Part shown: in pieces, positions 43,161 to 52,305 of the stretch | Layout of the letters: each line of letters opens with the position of its first letter | Position numbering within the stretch: the first letter of the stretch is position 1 | NCBI RefSeq assembly: GCF_003570995.1 | Contig: NZ_QXIY01000016.1 | Span: 1-64,000, forward strand | Source of the DNA: Candidatus Cryosericum septentrionale | GTDB taxonomy: Bacteria > Caldisericota > Caldisericia > Cryosericales > Cryosericaceae | Length of the DNA: 64,000 nucleotides | Direction of reading: 5' to 3' | Position numbers and translations under genes: made by a program | The notes under the pieces: model-generated | Told to the model about the DNA's origin: nothing | Databases searched by the model: none | Seen by the model: the letters and a program-made list of their open reading frames with translations, nothing else

Positions 43161-43829
43161 ATGACACATGACATGAGAACAACCAACGAGATAATGAGCG
43201 ACAACGAGCTGCCTCTCGAGCTTTCAGCGGAGTTGCGCAGGGAGGTATCAGCGCTGTTTGCACCGATGGATCGCTCACTGGCAAAATCCGTCACTGCTGC
43301 CATCGGCGTGCGCCGCTCGCGCCGCCGCTTGCTTCAGAGTCTATGGCTCGGATTCTCGCCCGTCATGGCTGTCGCCATCGTAGTTGCGCTGTATGTTGGT
43401 GGTGCCACCTTGCCGCGTACGCTGTCGCTTGCCACATCAGGCGGAGCATTACTCGCTCCGAATCCAGAGTTCCGCGCCGCGGGCGCAACTCCTAAGGGGT
43501 TTGTCGACTCTCAGGGCAGCCCAGTTCTTGGAACTGCGTCATCCTTTCGGGTCGTCCTTGATGGCGATGTCGCGCGCAAACAGCTCCTGGTAACGTGGCT
43601 GAGAGCCAGACATGTTGACGTCGCCGTGGAACTCGACACTGCTGCCCCAGGGCACGAGGTAGCCCTGACACTGGAGCCTGATGAGGTCCGAGGATTTGCG
43701 GCTCTGATGGCGCTTCATGGGTTCATTGGAGAGGAGCCCTCAGGTCTTCGTATAGTTGCGGGCTTTTCACTGGAGACCTGGGCATCGAGCCTGGGTACCT
43801 CATCGTTGGTCATCTGTCTCATTCCATGA
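43161..43829 (+). CDS. Putative anti-sigma factor or membrane protein
   Basis: About 222 residues. A cytosolic N-terminal part (about 55 residues), one transmembrane helix (SPVMAVAIVVALYVGGA) and an extracytoplasmic C-terminal domain. This topology, directly after an ECF sigma gene, suggests an anti-sigma factor, but no zinc-binding His-Cys motif is visible. Starts 26 bp after the sigma factor. Confidence 0.55.
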   Translation: MTHDMRTTNEIMSDNELPLELSAELRREVSALFAPMDRSLAKSVTAAIGVRRSRRRLLQSLWLGFSPVMAVAIVVALYVGGATLPRTLSLATSGGALLAPNPEFRAAGATPKGFVDSQGSPVLGTASSFRVVLDGDVARKQLLVTWLRARHVDVAVELDTAAPGHEVALTLEPDEVRGFAALMALHGFIGEEPSGLRIVAGFSLETWASSLGTSSLVICLIP

Positions 43830-43871
43830 ACACTTGGCGCTCACGCGCCCATTCCGGATAGGGAGGCACGT

Positions 43872-44771
43872 ATGACTCAATCTCTACGAGTACGTCGATT
43901 TCTTGCGCTGATCGTTGTCGTCGCTGTCGTGGCCATGGCTGTGACTGGATGTGCGAAGCGTAGCGCTGTTTCGCCGGAGCCCGGCGTAGCGACATCCGGT
44001 GGAGTCCTGAAAGGCTTACCCGCAGGGACCTCTGGCACGAGTTCCTCGGCCCCTGCCTCAACCACGACAGGCGATCAGCAGGCCCTGACAGACCGGAAGA
44101 TCATTTTCAACGCCAGCCTCAGCCTTGACGTCGTCGACGCAGAAAAGGCTTTCAGCAATTGTGAGATCCTCGTTGTCAAATATGGCGGTTTCGTGGCGCA
44201 GTCGTCGCTCCAGAAGTCGGCCAGCCAGGTGCTTGCAACCGTCGTGCTGCGCGTGCCTGCGGCCAAGGCCACCCAGCTCATGAACGATCTTGCGGGACTC
44301 GGTACTGTTACGAGCCGCAGCAGTGGTTCGGATGACGTCACATCACAGTACATCGATATCCAGGCGCGACTCAAGGTTCTTCGGGCAGAAGAAGAGCAGC
44401 TGGTAGGGTTCCTGAAGAAAGCCACGAACATCAAGGACATGCTGGCAGTTCAGGAACAGCTGGGTTCGGTTCGCACGCAGATCGAACAGTACGAGGGACA
44501 ACAGCGCTACATGGACAATGCCACGTCGCTCGCTACGGTTACCGCTCAGCTCGTGCAGACGACCGAGGTCTTTGTCGCACCCCGAGGTTTTGGATCGGCG
44601 TTTGTCCAGTCCCTTGCCCGGTTTGGACACGGACTGGCTGCCTTCTGGACGTGGCTTGGCGGCTCTGCCGTCTTCATAGTTTTCTATGGGCTTCTCATTT
44701 GGGCACTCGTATGGATTGTGCTCAGGCTGAGGCAGCATCGCTCGCACAGGAGCCTGCCACCGCAGAACTGA
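43872..44771 (+). CDS. DUF4349 lipoprotein
   Basis: 299 residues. Lipobox AMAVTGCAK near residue 26. After a Ser/Thr-rich linker, residues 75-240 match DUF4349: RKIIFNASLSLDVVDAEKAF, GGFVAQSS, VVLRVPAAKATQLMNDL and a coiled coil (IDIQARLKVLRAEEEQLVGF). One C-terminal transmembrane helix (AVFIVFYGLLIWALVWIVL). Likely in the same unit as the ECF sigma factor and its partner, perhaps part of an envelope-stress regulon. Confidence 0.82.
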   Translation: MTQSLRVRRFLALIVVVAVVAMAVTGCAKRSAVSPEPGVATSGGVLKGLPAGTSGTSSSAPASTTTGDQQALTDRKIIFNASLSLDVVDAEKAFSNCEILVVKYGGFVAQSSLQKSASQVLATVVLRVPAAKATQLMNDLAGLGTVTSRSSGSDDVTSQYIDIQARLKVLRAEEEQLVGFLKKATNIKDMLAVQEQLGSVRTQIEQYEGQQRYMDNATSLATVTAQLVQTTEVFVAPRGFGSAFVQSLARFGHGLAAFWTWLGGSAVFIVFYGLLIWALVWIVLRLRQHRSHRSLPPQN

Positions 44772-44900
44772 CGGAAACGATAGATCGCCGCCATACCACT
44801 AGCCGAGGCTCACGGCCTCGGCTTTCTGCATGTTCCCTCCACCCCGAGCGAGAGAACGTCTCTAGGACAGTAGCTCCATGTCAAACCAGAAGTATGAATC

Positions 44901-44928
44901 TTGCGTGCAGACTCAAGCGACCTATAGT
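44901..44928 (+). promoter_or_regulatory. Promoter of glmM, predicts leaderless mRNA
   Basis: TTGCGT (44901-44906), 16-bp spacer, TATAGT (44923-44928). The ATG at 44935 is 7 nt after the -10, where transcription would begin. Confidence 0.55.
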
Positions 44929-44934
44929 TAAGGC

Positions 44935-46308
44935 ATGGCTAAGAGGAATCTATTCGGAACGGACGGCGTCCGGGGTGTCGTGAACACCGAAATCACGTCC
45001 AAGCTTGCCTTATCTCTGGGAGCGGCTGCATCGATCTACTTCGACGGACGCCTTGCCCAGCAGACAAATCGCACCATCGCTATCGCATGGGATCCACGTG
45101 TCTCGTCGGAGATGCTTGCCGGGGCACTTGGTGCTGGCTTCATGGAGACGGGGGTGTCCGTAGACTACCTGGGAGTACTGCCGACACCAGGACTCGCGCT
45201 CATTCTGGCTCGCGAGACACGGTACATGGCGGGTGCCATGATCTCTGCGTCACACAATCCTCCGGAGTACAACGGGATCAAGTTCTTTGGCCCTGGCGGC
45301 CACAAGCTGGCAGACGCAGACGAGGAAGCGATCGAGGCGAACCTTGGCCTCGTTGAACTCGGCAATCCCTCGCGAGTACATGGCGACGAAGTGGGCGGCG
45401 CTCACAGAGTCGAGAATGCGCGGGAGGAATACATGGCCTTCGTGAGGCAGAATAACCCAGGGCTCTCGCTCGAGGGGATCAGGATCGTGGTGGACGGCGC
45501 TCACGGGGCAACAAGCTATACGACACCGGCGTTGCTGCGACAGCTGGGTGCGCAGGTGATCGAGATGAACACAGACCAAGATGGTAAGCTCATCAACAAG
45601 GACTGCGGATCCACACATCCTGGCGCCGTGGGTGCGCGGGTGGTGACCGAGAAGGCGGATCTGGGCGTTGCCCACGACGGTGACGGCGACCGGGTCATTA
45701 TGGTCGACCACACCGGGCGCCGTGTCTCCGGGGACGTCATGCTGTATGTTCTGGCTCTGGGATTAGCCGGAGAGGGTCGACTCACCGGAAACACGGTCGT
45801 CGGAACAGTTCTAACCAACCTTGGTCTGGAGAAGGCACTGGAACCCCATGGGGTCAGGCTCGAACGGACAAGCGTTGGAGACCGCTATATTCTGGACCGC
45901 CTGAACGAGGGCGGTTTCGTGCTTGGCGGCGAGGAGTCGGGACACATCATCAACTTGTACCAGAACGTGACGGGCGATGGTCTGGCGACCACCCTGGCAG
46001 TGCTGGGATATCTTGTCAGGACCGGGCGCGACCTGTCAGAGATTGTCGACGAGGTCGAGCTCTATCCTCAGATTGCCGAGAATGTCAGGGTGAAAGACAA
46101 CACCATTGCTTCATGCCCGGAGTTTGTGGCTGCGGTTGAAGCGGCGCGCATGGAGTTGGGCAATGCTGCCAGACTGGTCGTGCGGCCTTCGGGGACAGAA
46201 CCCCTTGTGCGTATTTTTCTTGAGGGCAAGAACACTGAGCGTCTGATGGCGCTGGCAGAGCGACTGAAGCGTGTCCTGTTGTCAGCTGGTCAGCAAGGAG
46301 AGGAGTGA
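44935..46308 (+). CDS. glmM: Phosphoglucosamine mutase
   Basis: 457 residues. Interconverts glucosamine-6-phosphate and glucosamine-1-phosphate for UDP-GlcNAc and cell-wall synthesis. N-terminal LFGTDGVRGVVN, active-site Ser in SASHNPPEYNGIKFF, metal-binding DGDGDRV and the C-terminal RPSGTEPLVRIF. No ribosome site upstream of the ATG (see promoter). glmS starts 1 nt after its stop. Confidence 0.96.
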   Translation: MAKRNLFGTDGVRGVVNTEITSKLALSLGAAASIYFDGRLAQQTNRTIAIAWDPRVSSEMLAGALGAGFMETGVSVDYLGVLPTPGLALILARETRYMAGAMISASHNPPEYNGIKFFGPGGHKLADADEEAIEANLGLVELGNPSRVHGDEVGGAHRVENAREEYMAFVRQNNPGLSLEGIRIVVDGAHGATSYTTPALLRQLGAQVIEMNTDQDGKLINKDCGSTHPGAVGARVVTEKADLGVAHDGDGDRVIMVDHTGRRVSGDVMLYVLALGLAGEGRLTGNTVVGTVLTNLGLEKALEPHGVRLERTSVGDRYILDRLNEGGFVLGGEESGHIINLYQNVTGDGLATTLAVLGYLVRTGRDLSEIVDEVELYPQIAENVRVKDNTIASCPEFVAAVEAARMELGNAARLVVRPSGTEPLVRIFLEGKNTERLMALAERLKRVLLSAGQQGEE

Positions 46309-46309
46309 C

Positions 46310-48136
46310 ATGTGTGGAATCATAGGGTACGTTGGACCGCGTAAGGTAGTCCCTGTCATTATTGAGGGTCTGCGCAAGCTCGAGTATCGAGGGTACGACT
46401 CGGCGGGCATGGCCATTCTCGAGAAGGGGGAGCTGGTTGTCGTCAAGAAACGTGGCAAGCTCAAGGCTCTCGAAGAGGCTGTCAAGGGCAACGAGTATAC
46501 TGCCACCACTGGAATGGGACACACGCGATGGGCCACCCACGGCAAGGTTGAGGACAGGAATGCTCATCCTCAACTAGACTGCAAGGGCACGATCGCCATT
46601 ATCCACAACGGCATCATCGAGAACTACCAGGTACTCCGAGATGATCTGATCCGGAGAGGACACGTTTTCGTATCCGAGACCGACACCGAGGTAATCTCTC
46701 ATCTTGTAGAGGAGCAGATCGACGCGGGCGCAGACCTGCTCGATGCAGCGCGGAAGACTGCTTTGCAGCTTGACGGAGCCTTCGCGTTCCTCGTTCTGGC
46801 CAAAGCGTTTCCTGGTCGTATCGTGGCAGTTCGCAGGTTATCCCCCCTGGTGCTCGGCGTTGGCGATGGGGAGATGATCTTCGGTTCAGACACCCCAGCA
46901 CTCCTGGAGTACACGCACCGGATCATCCCGCTGCACGACGGGGATATCGTTGAGATCAACGACAAAGGATATGCGTTTTATTCTCTTGAAGATGGGCACG
47001 CTTTCGATCGGACTCCAATGACCGTTCAGTGGAATGCCTCCGCTGCCGAGAAGCAGGGCTACAAGCATTTCATGTTGAAGGAAATTCATGAACAGCCGGT
47101 CGTCATCAGGGATACGCTGTATGGACGCATCGATATCGACAGTGGACACGTGGAGCTGGAGGAATTCCAAGGCCAGCCGGTTCCCGACCGCATCTCGATT
47201 GTGGCGGCAGGGACGTCATACCATGCCGCGCGCGTGGGCAAGTATCTTCTGGAGGAACTGGCACGCATCCCGACCGAGGTAAGCTTCAGCAGTGAATATC
47301 GCTACCAGCGACCCATTGTTCGTCCAGGGATGATGGGGATTGCAGTCACGCAGTCAGGAGAAACGATCGACACACTTGCTGCGCTTCGGCTTCAACGGAG
47401 TCTTGGTGCCAAGGTTGTCGCCATCACAAATCGACCGGAGAGTACCGTTTCGCGCGAGTCAGATGTGACGTTCGTTACCCAGGCGGGCCTCGAGATTGGT
47501 GTTGCAGCCACGAAGTCGTTCATGGCCCAGCTCATCGCCTTCTATCTCATAGCTCTCAGTTTTGGACAGCGCAACGGTACACTGGATGCTGAGACGTCAG
47601 CGCACTATGCGTCTCAGCTGTCCAGTCTCAGCCAGAAGTGTGAGCAGGTGCTCGAATATGCCGGCATCATGGAGACGATCGCGCGCAAGTTCTACAAAGT
47701 CCACGACATGATCTATGTTGGGCGCGGTGTCAACTACCCCATTGCATTGGAGGGCGCGCTTAAGATGAAGGAGATCAGTTACATCCACGCTGAGGGATAT
47801 GCCGCGGGAGAACTCAAACATGGCCCCATCGCCTTGCTGGACCAGGATGTGCCTGTGGTGGGCATCCTTCCCCAGGGGGTGCTGTACGAGAAGATCTACT
47901 CGAATCTGCAGGAGTCCATCGCGCGCGATTCACCCCTCGTGGTACTGGCCGACAAGAAGGACAAGAGAGCACAGGGCATCGCTACGGACTTCATCCCGAT
48001 GCCGCCGGTCGAAGAGTTGTTCTCTCCGGTCATCTACTCGTTGCCGCTTCAGCTGCTGGCGTACTACACTGCTGATGGCAAGGGTCTGGACGTGGACCAG
48101 CCGCGGAATCTTGCCAAAAGCGTAACGGTGGAATAG
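46310..48136 (+). CDS. glmS: Glucosamine-6-phosphate synthase
   Basis: 608 residues. Fructose-6-phosphate plus glutamine to glucosamine-6-phosphate. N-terminal Ntn hydrolase begins MCGIIGYVG (Cys2 nucleophile) with GHTRWATHG; two SIS domains follow (GTSYHAARVGKYLLEELA, VTQSGETIDTLAAL, GRGVNYPIALEGALKMKE) and the C-terminal LAKSVTVE. GGAGAGG precedes the ATG. It forms an operon with glmM; no glmS ribozyme is expected or seen upstream. Confidence 0.97.
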   Translation: MCGIIGYVGPRKVVPVIIEGLRKLEYRGYDSAGMAILEKGELVVVKKRGKLKALEEAVKGNEYTATTGMGHTRWATHGKVEDRNAHPQLDCKGTIAIIHNGIIENYQVLRDDLIRRGHVFVSETDTEVISHLVEEQIDAGADLLDAARKTALQLDGAFAFLVLAKAFPGRIVAVRRLSPLVLGVGDGEMIFGSDTPALLEYTHRIIPLHDGDIVEINDKGYAFYSLEDGHAFDRTPMTVQWNASAAEKQGYKHFMLKEIHEQPVVIRDTLYGRIDIDSGHVELEEFQGQPVPDRISIVAAGTSYHAARVGKYLLEELARIPTEVSFSSEYRYQRPIVRPGMMGIAVTQSGETIDTLAALRLQRSLGAKVVAITNRPESTVSRESDVTFVTQAGLEIGVAATKSFMAQLIAFYLIALSFGQRNGTLDAETSAHYASQLSSLSQKCEQVLEYAGIMETIARKFYKVHDMIYVGRGVNYPIALEGALKMKEISYIHAEGYAAGELKHGPIALLDQDVPVVGILPQGVLYEKIYSNLQESIARDSPLVVLADKKDKRAQGIATDFIPMPPVEELFSPVIYSLPLQLLAYYTADGKGLDVDQPRNLAKSVTVE

Positions 48137-48172
48137 CTGAGCTCTGAGACCTGTTTTGTGAGGCGCTGAGCC

Positions 48173-48202
48173 AAAGGCCGACCTTGTACAGGGCCGGCCT
48201 TT
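48173..48202 (+). terminator. glmS terminator
   Basis: AAAGGCCG (48173-48180) and CGGCCTTT (48195-48202) flank a GC-rich loop with a T end. It overlaps the -35 box of the tRNA-Arg promoter. Confidence 0.65.
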
Positions 48203-48212
48203 CTGCTATACT
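48184..48212 (+). promoter_or_regulatory. tRNA-Arg promoter
   Basis: TTGTAC (48184-48189), 17-bp spacer, TATACT (48207-48212), 11 bp before the tRNA. The -35 lies inside the glmS terminator hairpin. Confidence 0.65.
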
Positions 48213-48223
48213 TGCCGACGTGC

Positions 48224-48300
48224 GCGCCCGTGGCCCAACTGGATAAGGCGATGGCCTCCGGAGCCGTAGATTACAGGTTCAAGTCCTGTCGGGCGCACCA
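48224..48300 (+). tRNA. tRNA-Arg (CCG)
   Basis: 77 nt with encoded CCA. GCGCCCG pairs with CGGGCGC; anticodon loop CTCCGGA gives anticodon CCG; T arm ACAGG-TTCAAGT-CCTGT. Confidence 0.95.
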
Positions 48301-48562
48301 GCCTTGATGTCTCTTCAACCCCTCGCGGCAGCTTCATGCCGTTCACCTGCTCTCACGAAGTTCTGTCCTTGACAGCGAGTCTCCTGCTTCTGGAATTGCT
48401 TATTCGGGATCATCGAAGGCGAGAAGAGGCCACGGGCAAGCAACGTCAGTTCCCAGGTGGCTGTCGACTCAACCTTGTGGACTGAGAAGCCTCAGGCACT
48501 TGCCCGAGGTCTTTTGTGTGTATAATGAGGGCCGTTACTGTCGAGGCATCCAAGGAGTAGCC

Positions 48563-51106
48563 GTGAAGAAGCTTGTCATAGCAGAGAAGCCGAGTGTGGC
48601 GGAGCAACTTGCTGCGGTCATTGATCACTGCAAGAAGAGCCGTGATTACTACGAAGGCGAACACTACATAGTTTCGTGGGCGGTGGGCCACCTTGTTGGA
48701 TTGGCAGAGCCCGAAGACTATGACAAGAAGTACAAGCAGTGGCTGCTTTCCTACCTGCCGATCATCCCTGAGGCGTTCAGGTTCTCCGTTCTCGAGGGCG
48801 CCGAGGAGCGTTTCAACGCACTCAAGAAGCTAATCGTGTCCAAGGAAGTGGACGAAGTCATCAACGCGTGCGATGCAGGTCGCGAGGGTGAGTTGATCTT
48901 CCGCAACATCTATGCGCAGGCCGGAGGGAAGAAACCTTCGTCACGCTTGTGGCTGTCGTCCTACACGGATGAGAGCATCCGTGATGGATTCAAGCACATC
49001 CGTCCCGAATCTGGATATGATGACCTGGGCAGAGCGGCGCTGGCGCGTTCTGAGGCAGACTGGCTGGTTGGCATCAACGCCACCCGGGGACTGACGAGGC
49101 GCAATGGGTCGCTTGTTACGGTGGGACGTGTGCAGACACCAGTTCTTGCACTCATCGCGAAGCGCGAGAAGGAAGTCCAGGCATTCACGCCCGTGCCCTA
49201 TTTCGAGGTCGACGCCGAGTTCAAGGTCGTGCCGCATGGTGAACCGACCTATGCAGGACTATGGCATCGGGGATCCGAGAGCAGACTCGCCGACCAGGCG
49301 GCCGCCGAAGCCATTGCTGCGAAGTGCTCAGGGCACAAGGGGGTGGTTGCGTCGGTTGCTCAGAAAGAAAACCGTATGCAGGTACCCTATCTGTATGATC
49401 TAGGACTCCTGCAGCGCGAAGCAAACGGCCTCAACGGTTTGAGCGCGAGCCGCACGCTGAGGGCAGCACAGTCTCTCTATGAAGAGAAGCGCGCCATCAC
49501 GTATCCGAGAACAGACAGCAAGTATCTGCCCAAGGCGCTTCGGAAGGAAGTCGTCACTGTGCTTGGCGATCTGGGGGTGGGGGAATATGCCTCTTACGTG
49601 CAACACGTGCAGCGCGAGGGGTGGAAGATGCGGCCCTTCGTCTTCAACGACGAGAAAGTCAGCGATCACTACGCCATCATTCCGACTGGCACGCGGCTGG
49701 ACCGAAGCAGTCTCTCTCATGACGAGAGCGTGGTCTATGACCTAGTTGTACGCCGGTTCCTCGAACAGTTCTACCCTGAAGCCGTTTTGATGCTTACCCG
49801 TGTCGAGACAGTCGTTGAGAGCGAGACATTTGGCAGTGATGGAAGAGTCGTAAAGACCTCAGGATGGCTAGAGGTCGCCCCACGCGAGGCCGACAGCAAG
49901 GACTTGCCAGACCTCAAGGAGAAGCTGAGCGTCCAGGCGTTCAGGGTTGGGAGCGAACGCAAGCTGACCAAGGCTCCGCCGCGGTTCACGGACGCGTCCA
50001 TTATCGCTGCCATGGAGACGGCGGGGAAGCTCGTCGATGACGAGGAACTAGCTGAGGCAATGAAAGAACGTGGCTTGGGGACTCCTGCCACACGTGCGGA
50101 GATCATTGAGAAGCTTATCCGGACCGGCGTTGTCGAGCGGAAAGCTCGGAGCCTGGTCGCCACAAGGCGTGGTGTTGACCTGATCGACCTCCTTGAGGCG
50201 ATCCAGTTGTCGGATCTTGTGGCTCCGGACCTTACCGGTGATTGGGAAATGAGTCTGCGCAAGATAGAGAAGGGGTCATTGGACAACGTGGAATTCCTGG
50301 AGCGTATCGAGGGGTTCACGCGTCAGATGATTGAGAAGATCAAGGGGTACGAAGCTCCCACTCAGATCGGCATCGAGTCGGCGGAACCACTGGGTGTGTG
50401 TCCCATCTGCGGCGGCAATGTGCTTGAGCGCCCTGCATCGTACGTCTGCGAACACCATGGCCGCAAGAAGACGGACTGCAAGTTCAGCATTCCGAAGATG
50501 ATTCTCAGACGCCCCATCAGTCGTGAAGAGGCCTTGCAGCTTATGACCGAGAAGAGGACGGAGATGCTCAACGGATTCGTGAGCAGGCGCGGGTTCAAGT
50601 TCAGTGCGCGCCTCCTGCTCAAGCCCGACAATAAGCTGGAATGGGAGTTTGCTGAGGGGTCGGGTGGCAGTTCTGCGGCTACCGAACCCGTCATCAATGA
50701 GGAGCCATTGGGTCGTTGCCCCGTGTGTCAGGGTTCAGTGGTAGAGACTGCGGAGCACTACCGGTGTGCTGCAACTGACTGCCGTTTCCAGATGAAGAGA
50801 GTCTATGCTGGCAAGACTATTGACCGTGACATGGCCCGTAACCTGCTCGAGAAGGGCAAGACAGAGCTCATCGAGCACTTCGTGTCGAAGTACAACAGGC
50901 CTTTCTCGGCCTACCTGAAACTTGGAGACAAGGGCAGAGTAGAGTTCGAGTTTCTGAACAAGGGACCACGGGCGGGGAGGCGGGCAACCGGTCATGCAAC
51001 GAAGCCAACGAAGGCAGCGGCCTCCGCAACGAAGACAGAGAAGACAGGGACCTCCACAAAGAAGGGAGCCCCGAAGACATCCAAAAGCAAAGGTGGTGCA
51101 TCATGA
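48563..51106 (+). CDS. topB: Type IA DNA topoisomerase (topoisomerase III-like)
   Basis: 847 residues from a GTG start. Relaxes or decatenates DNA through a 5'-phosphotyrosine link. Toprim domain starts KKLVIAEKPSVA with NACDAGREGELIF; active-site Tyr in AITYPRTDSKYL; GLGTPATRAEIIEKL. After about 610 residues there are two tandem C-terminal zinc modules (CPICGG...CEHHG and CPVCQG...CAATDC), each followed by a similar RxGFKFSARLLL / YNRPFSAYLKL domain, then a Lys/Thr/Ala-rich tail (about 35 residues). A TATAAT lies at 48521. Overlaps the next gene by 4 bp. Confidence 0.9.
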   Translation: MKKLVIAEKPSVAEQLAAVIDHCKKSRDYYEGEHYIVSWAVGHLVGLAEPEDYDKKYKQWLLSYLPIIPEAFRFSVLEGAEERFNALKKLIVSKEVDEVINACDAGREGELIFRNIYAQAGGKKPSSRLWLSSYTDESIRDGFKHIRPESGYDDLGRAALARSEADWLVGINATRGLTRRNGSLVTVGRVQTPVLALIAKREKEVQAFTPVPYFEVDAEFKVVPHGEPTYAGLWHRGSESRLADQAAAEAIAAKCSGHKGVVASVAQKENRMQVPYLYDLGLLQREANGLNGLSASRTLRAAQSLYEEKRAITYPRTDSKYLPKALRKEVVTVLGDLGVGEYASYVQHVQREGWKMRPFVFNDEKVSDHYAIIPTGTRLDRSSLSHDESVVYDLVVRRFLEQFYPEAVLMLTRVETVVESETFGSDGRVVKTSGWLEVAPREADSKDLPDLKEKLSVQAFRVGSERKLTKAPPRFTDASIIAAMETAGKLVDDEELAEAMKERGLGTPATRAEIIEKLIRTGVVERKARSLVATRRGVDLIDLLEAIQLSDLVAPDLTGDWEMSLRKIEKGSLDNVEFLERIEGFTRQMIEKIKGYEAPTQIGIESAEPLGVCPICGGNVLERPASYVCEHHGRKKTDCKFSIPKMILRRPISREEALQLMTEKRTEMLNGFVSRRGFKFSARLLLKPDNKLEWEFAEGSGGSSAATEPVINEEPLGRCPVCQGSVVETAEHYRCAATDCRFQMKRVYAGKTIDRDMARNLLEKGKTELIEHFVSKYNRPFSAYLKLGDKGRVEFEFLNKGPRAGRRATGHATKPTKAAASATKTEKTGTSTKKGAPKTSKSKGGAS

Positions 51107-51597
51107 TTCCATTCAGTGCGATTTTCAGTGTCGACTTCTTCTTCAATCTTGGGTACGTGGTACTGTCAATAGCGGGGCTTGTGCTGGCAATGTGCTACAG
51201 GCGCACTCAGGAAGGGAAGGTGAGTCTGTTCCTCCTGCTGACGACAGCGCTGGTGGCTGCATACTACACTATGCAGTGGGTGTTGAGTAGCTTCGTCTCC
51301 TTCTATGTCAGCAACTATGCGGCGGCTCATGCCGATTTCCAGATGCCCAGCTGGGTGAACCTGGCTCTCACCATCTTGTTCACTGCTCTGAACTACGCGT
51401 TTATCGTGACGCTAGTGCTGACCGCCTGGTTTGCAGTCAGGAAGACGCGTGCAGAGAGGGTTATACTTGCTCAGGGTTCCGAGGAGACGAGTCCTGAGGA
51501 ACTGACCTCCGAATGCGCCGTGGATGTCGAGCAGTCCGGGACGACCGGCGACAGCGTGGCTCCGGCCGAACCCTCCGTTCCTGGACCCGAAGCATAG
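51103..51597 (+). CDS. Membrane protein of unknown function
   Basis: 164 residues with three transmembrane helices (FFFNLGYVVLSIAGLVLAM, LFLLLTTALVAAYYTMQWVL, NLALTILFTALNYAFIVTL) and an acidic, Pro/Glu-rich C-terminal tail. The start overlaps the topoisomerase stop (ATGA). Not recognised. Confidence 0.7.
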   Translation: MIPFSAIFSVDFFFNLGYVVLSIAGLVLAMCYRRTQEGKVSLFLLLTTALVAAYYTMQWVLSSFVSFYVSNYAAAHADFQMPSWVNLALTILFTALNYAFIVTLVLTAWFAVRKTRAERVILAQGSEETSPEELTSECAVDVEQSGTTGDSVAPAEPSVPGPEA

Positions 51598-51600
51598 TCC

Positions 51601-52152
51601 ATGGACCGTGAGGAACTGTATCAAGTCATCGTCGAGAGGACACCGTCGCGGAACCTGATCAACCATATGCTCGCTGTCGAGGCCATTATGCGCGGCCTTG
51701 CAGTGCACTTCCATGAGGACGTCGAGAAGTGGGGCCTGACCGGTCTCGTCCATGACATCGACTATGCCGAGACTAAGGACAAGCCAAACATGCACAGTAT
51801 TGTCGGATCAGAGCAGCTGCATCTGATGGGAGTGTCTGAGGACATCTGCTATGCGGTGCGCGTCCATAACTCGCTGCATGGTCTGCCGCGCAAGAGCATG
51901 ATGGACAAGGCATTGTACGCCGCGGACCCATTGTCCGGCCTGATTGTCGCGTGCGCTCTCATTCGACCGGAGAAGAAGCTTGCGCCCCTTGATACGGATT
52001 TTGTCATGGTTCGCTTCAAGGAGAAGCGTTTTGCTGCTGGAGCAAACCGGGATCAGATGCTTGCCTGTCAGGAGATGGGACTCGATCTGTACAGGTTCGT
52101 TGCGATCGGCCTGAGTTCCATGAAGGAGATCGCCGCCGAAATCGGTCTCTAG
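51601..52152 (+). CDS. HD-domain (HDIG-type) phosphohydrolase-like protein
   Basis: 183 residues. RNLINHMLAVEAIMR supplies the first His, GLVHDIDYAE the HD pair, VRVHNSLHG a further His and YAADPLSGLIV the final Asp, all in the order of metal-dependent HD phosphohydrolases. Substrate unknown (nucleotides are common). Starts 3 bp after the upstream stop, probably co-transcribed; a strong terminator follows. Confidence 0.82.
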   Translation: MDREELYQVIVERTPSRNLINHMLAVEAIMRGLAVHFHEDVEKWGLTGLVHDIDYAETKDKPNMHSIVGSEQLHLMGVSEDICYAVRVHNSLHGLPRKSMMDKALYAADPLSGLIVACALIRPEKKLAPLDTDFVMVRFKEKRFAAGANRDQMLACQEMGLDLYRFVAIGLSSMKEIAAEIGL

Positions 52153-52183
52153 ATTAGCCTCACCAGCCTAATTGATGACCGAC

Positions 52184-52206
52184 GCCCGCCTTTACGGCGG
52201 GCTTTT
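52184..52206 (+). terminator. Rho-independent terminator
   Basis: GCCCGCC / GGCGGGC, 7 bp with a TTTAC loop, followed by TTTT. Ends the topB-HD transcript. Confidence 0.85.
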
Positions 52207-52305
52207 CGTTGTGCCTAATAGGGGTATACTTCATTGGTAAGTAGTCTCGTATGTTCTGTGTAATGGACACTTGCCGAAATATCATCACAAAGCGGAGGCA
52301 TATCG

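Noticed and set aside
46200..46310. glmS ribozyme or riboswitch before glmS
   Set aside because: glmS starts 1 nt after glmM, leaving no room for a ribozyme leader.
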